From the NCBI RefSeq assembly GCF_900497805.2, contig NW_020954615.1, positions 11,981,665 to 12,045,664 on the forward strand: a stretch of DNA of 64,000 nt. Reading direction: 5' to 3'. The translations under genes were made by a program, and so were the position numbers. The notes below the pieces were generated by a model. That model worked only from the letters and a program-made list of their open reading frames with translations. It had not been told where the DNA came from and did not search any database. Shown piece by piece: positions 63,541 to 64,000 of this stretch; position 1 is the stretch's first letter, and each line of letters starts with the position of its first letter. The DNA comes from Vombatus ursinus (Eukaryota > Chordata > Mammalia > Diprotodontia > Vombatidae).

Positions 63541-63870
63541 CCACTAGGATTTTTTTGTCCTTTCATACATTGATTTCTCTTCATGCAATTATAGATCATG
63601 TGCACTCTCTTCTCAGTCTACTTGATTCGCTTTACATTGTTTTATAAAAGCCCTTTGATTTCTTTATATTCCACATAGTTCTAGGCATTCATTGCATTAT
63701 GATATTTCATTGCATTCATATACCCATGATTTATTTAACCATTTGCCTATCATTGAGCATTTAGGTTATTTCCTGAATATTTTTGTTTGTTGTTTGGGTT
63801 TGTGGTTGTTATTGTTATTGTTTGCCATTAGAGATAGTACTGCTATGAAACGTCTTGGAATAAGCAGTCC
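63541..63870 (-). mobile_element. L1-like LINE 3' fragment, antisense
   Basis: CATTATGATATTTCATTGCA, TTCATATACCCATGATTTAT, TTAACCATTTGCCTATCATT, GCATTTAGGTTATTTCCTGA resemble the diverged antisense L1 3' region ('tattccat', 'cagccattccccaattgatgg'). A TTATTGTTATTG patch is inside. Confidence 0.55.
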
Positions 63871-64000
63871 GCTCTTGTTGAAGCCTCCCTCTTATGCCGG
63901 CTCTAGGTTCTCAACCTGACATTGCCTTAAGTATTGGACTTGAAGTTTGTTTTTCCTTTGCCCTTTTTAGTCCTTGGTGTACGAAATGGAGTCTTGCATT

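Noticed and set aside
1-64000. A new gene cluster or defence-like system
   Set aside because: No supported coding genes in any frame; the window is repeat-rich vertebrate non-coding DNA.

Overview
The window looks like non-coding nuclear DNA of a marsupial. This rests on the interspersed repeats: many SINEs with a tRNA/CORE-like head (GGCAGCTAGGTGG, GTGTGACCCTGGGCAAGTCA) and a BovB/RTE-like tail (GGGGTCATGAAGAGT, GACATGACTGAA), here called MAR1-type; a shorter tail-less form (WSINE-type); very many MIR/THER-like CORE-SINEs; and abundant L2, CR1/L3, RTE and L1 LINE pieces. The species cannot be told. Family names are assigned from memory of consensus sequences, not from a search.

I find no host protein-coding gene, exon, tRNA, rRNA, CRISPR array or operon-like layout. 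The open frames are short (at most 138 codons). They lie in simple repeats, in antisense or sense LINE sequence, or in sequence without a recognisable protein signature. The window is best read as intergenic or deep intronic DNA. About two thirds can be assigned to repeats. The rest (mainly 4.0-5.6, 15.2-16.6, 22.0-22.9, 35.2-36.5, 40.6-42.4, 44.6-45.7, 53.1-53.5 and 56.1-57.2 kb) shows nothing I can name.

Layout: 0-7 kb, microsatellites, MAR1 SINEs, L2 and MIR pieces. 7-10.8 kb, a 1.1 kb antisense L2, then sense L2 split by a CORE-SINE. 10.8-13.4 kb, an antisense L1 split by a WSINE-type SINE, then a MAR1 SINE split by an L1 5' end. 13.4-25.4 kb, MIR/L2 mosaic with two L1 3' ends, an RTE 3' end and an AGT microsatellite holding a small gap. 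25.7-26.4 kb, a degraded transposon ORF relic. 26-31.5 kb, microsatellites, a 60-bp tandem duplication, and nested MIR and SINE. 31.5-34.7 kb, an antisense CR1/L3 interrupted by three elements, one a 1.2 kb unclassified insertion with a 4-bp target duplication. 36.7-40.4 kb, an L1 in an L2, a small hAT-like element split by a SINE, and L2. 42.4-48 kb, MIR, RTE and CR1 pieces. 49-53.1 kb, a polypurine tract, a long antisense L2 with MIR insertions, an inverted CR1 pair and a hAT-like element inside a CORE-SINE. 55.2-56.1 kb, CR1 split by a SINE. 57.8-64 kb, L2, L1, a 100-N gap and a CR1 carrying a microsatellite and a CORE-SINE.

The main interest is in nested insertions with recoverable empty sites, a few unusual structures (a 3'-truncated L1, a twin-priming-like CR1 inversion, a 28-bp patch copied into a SINE) and two elements I could not classify. 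I found no sign of a new gene system.
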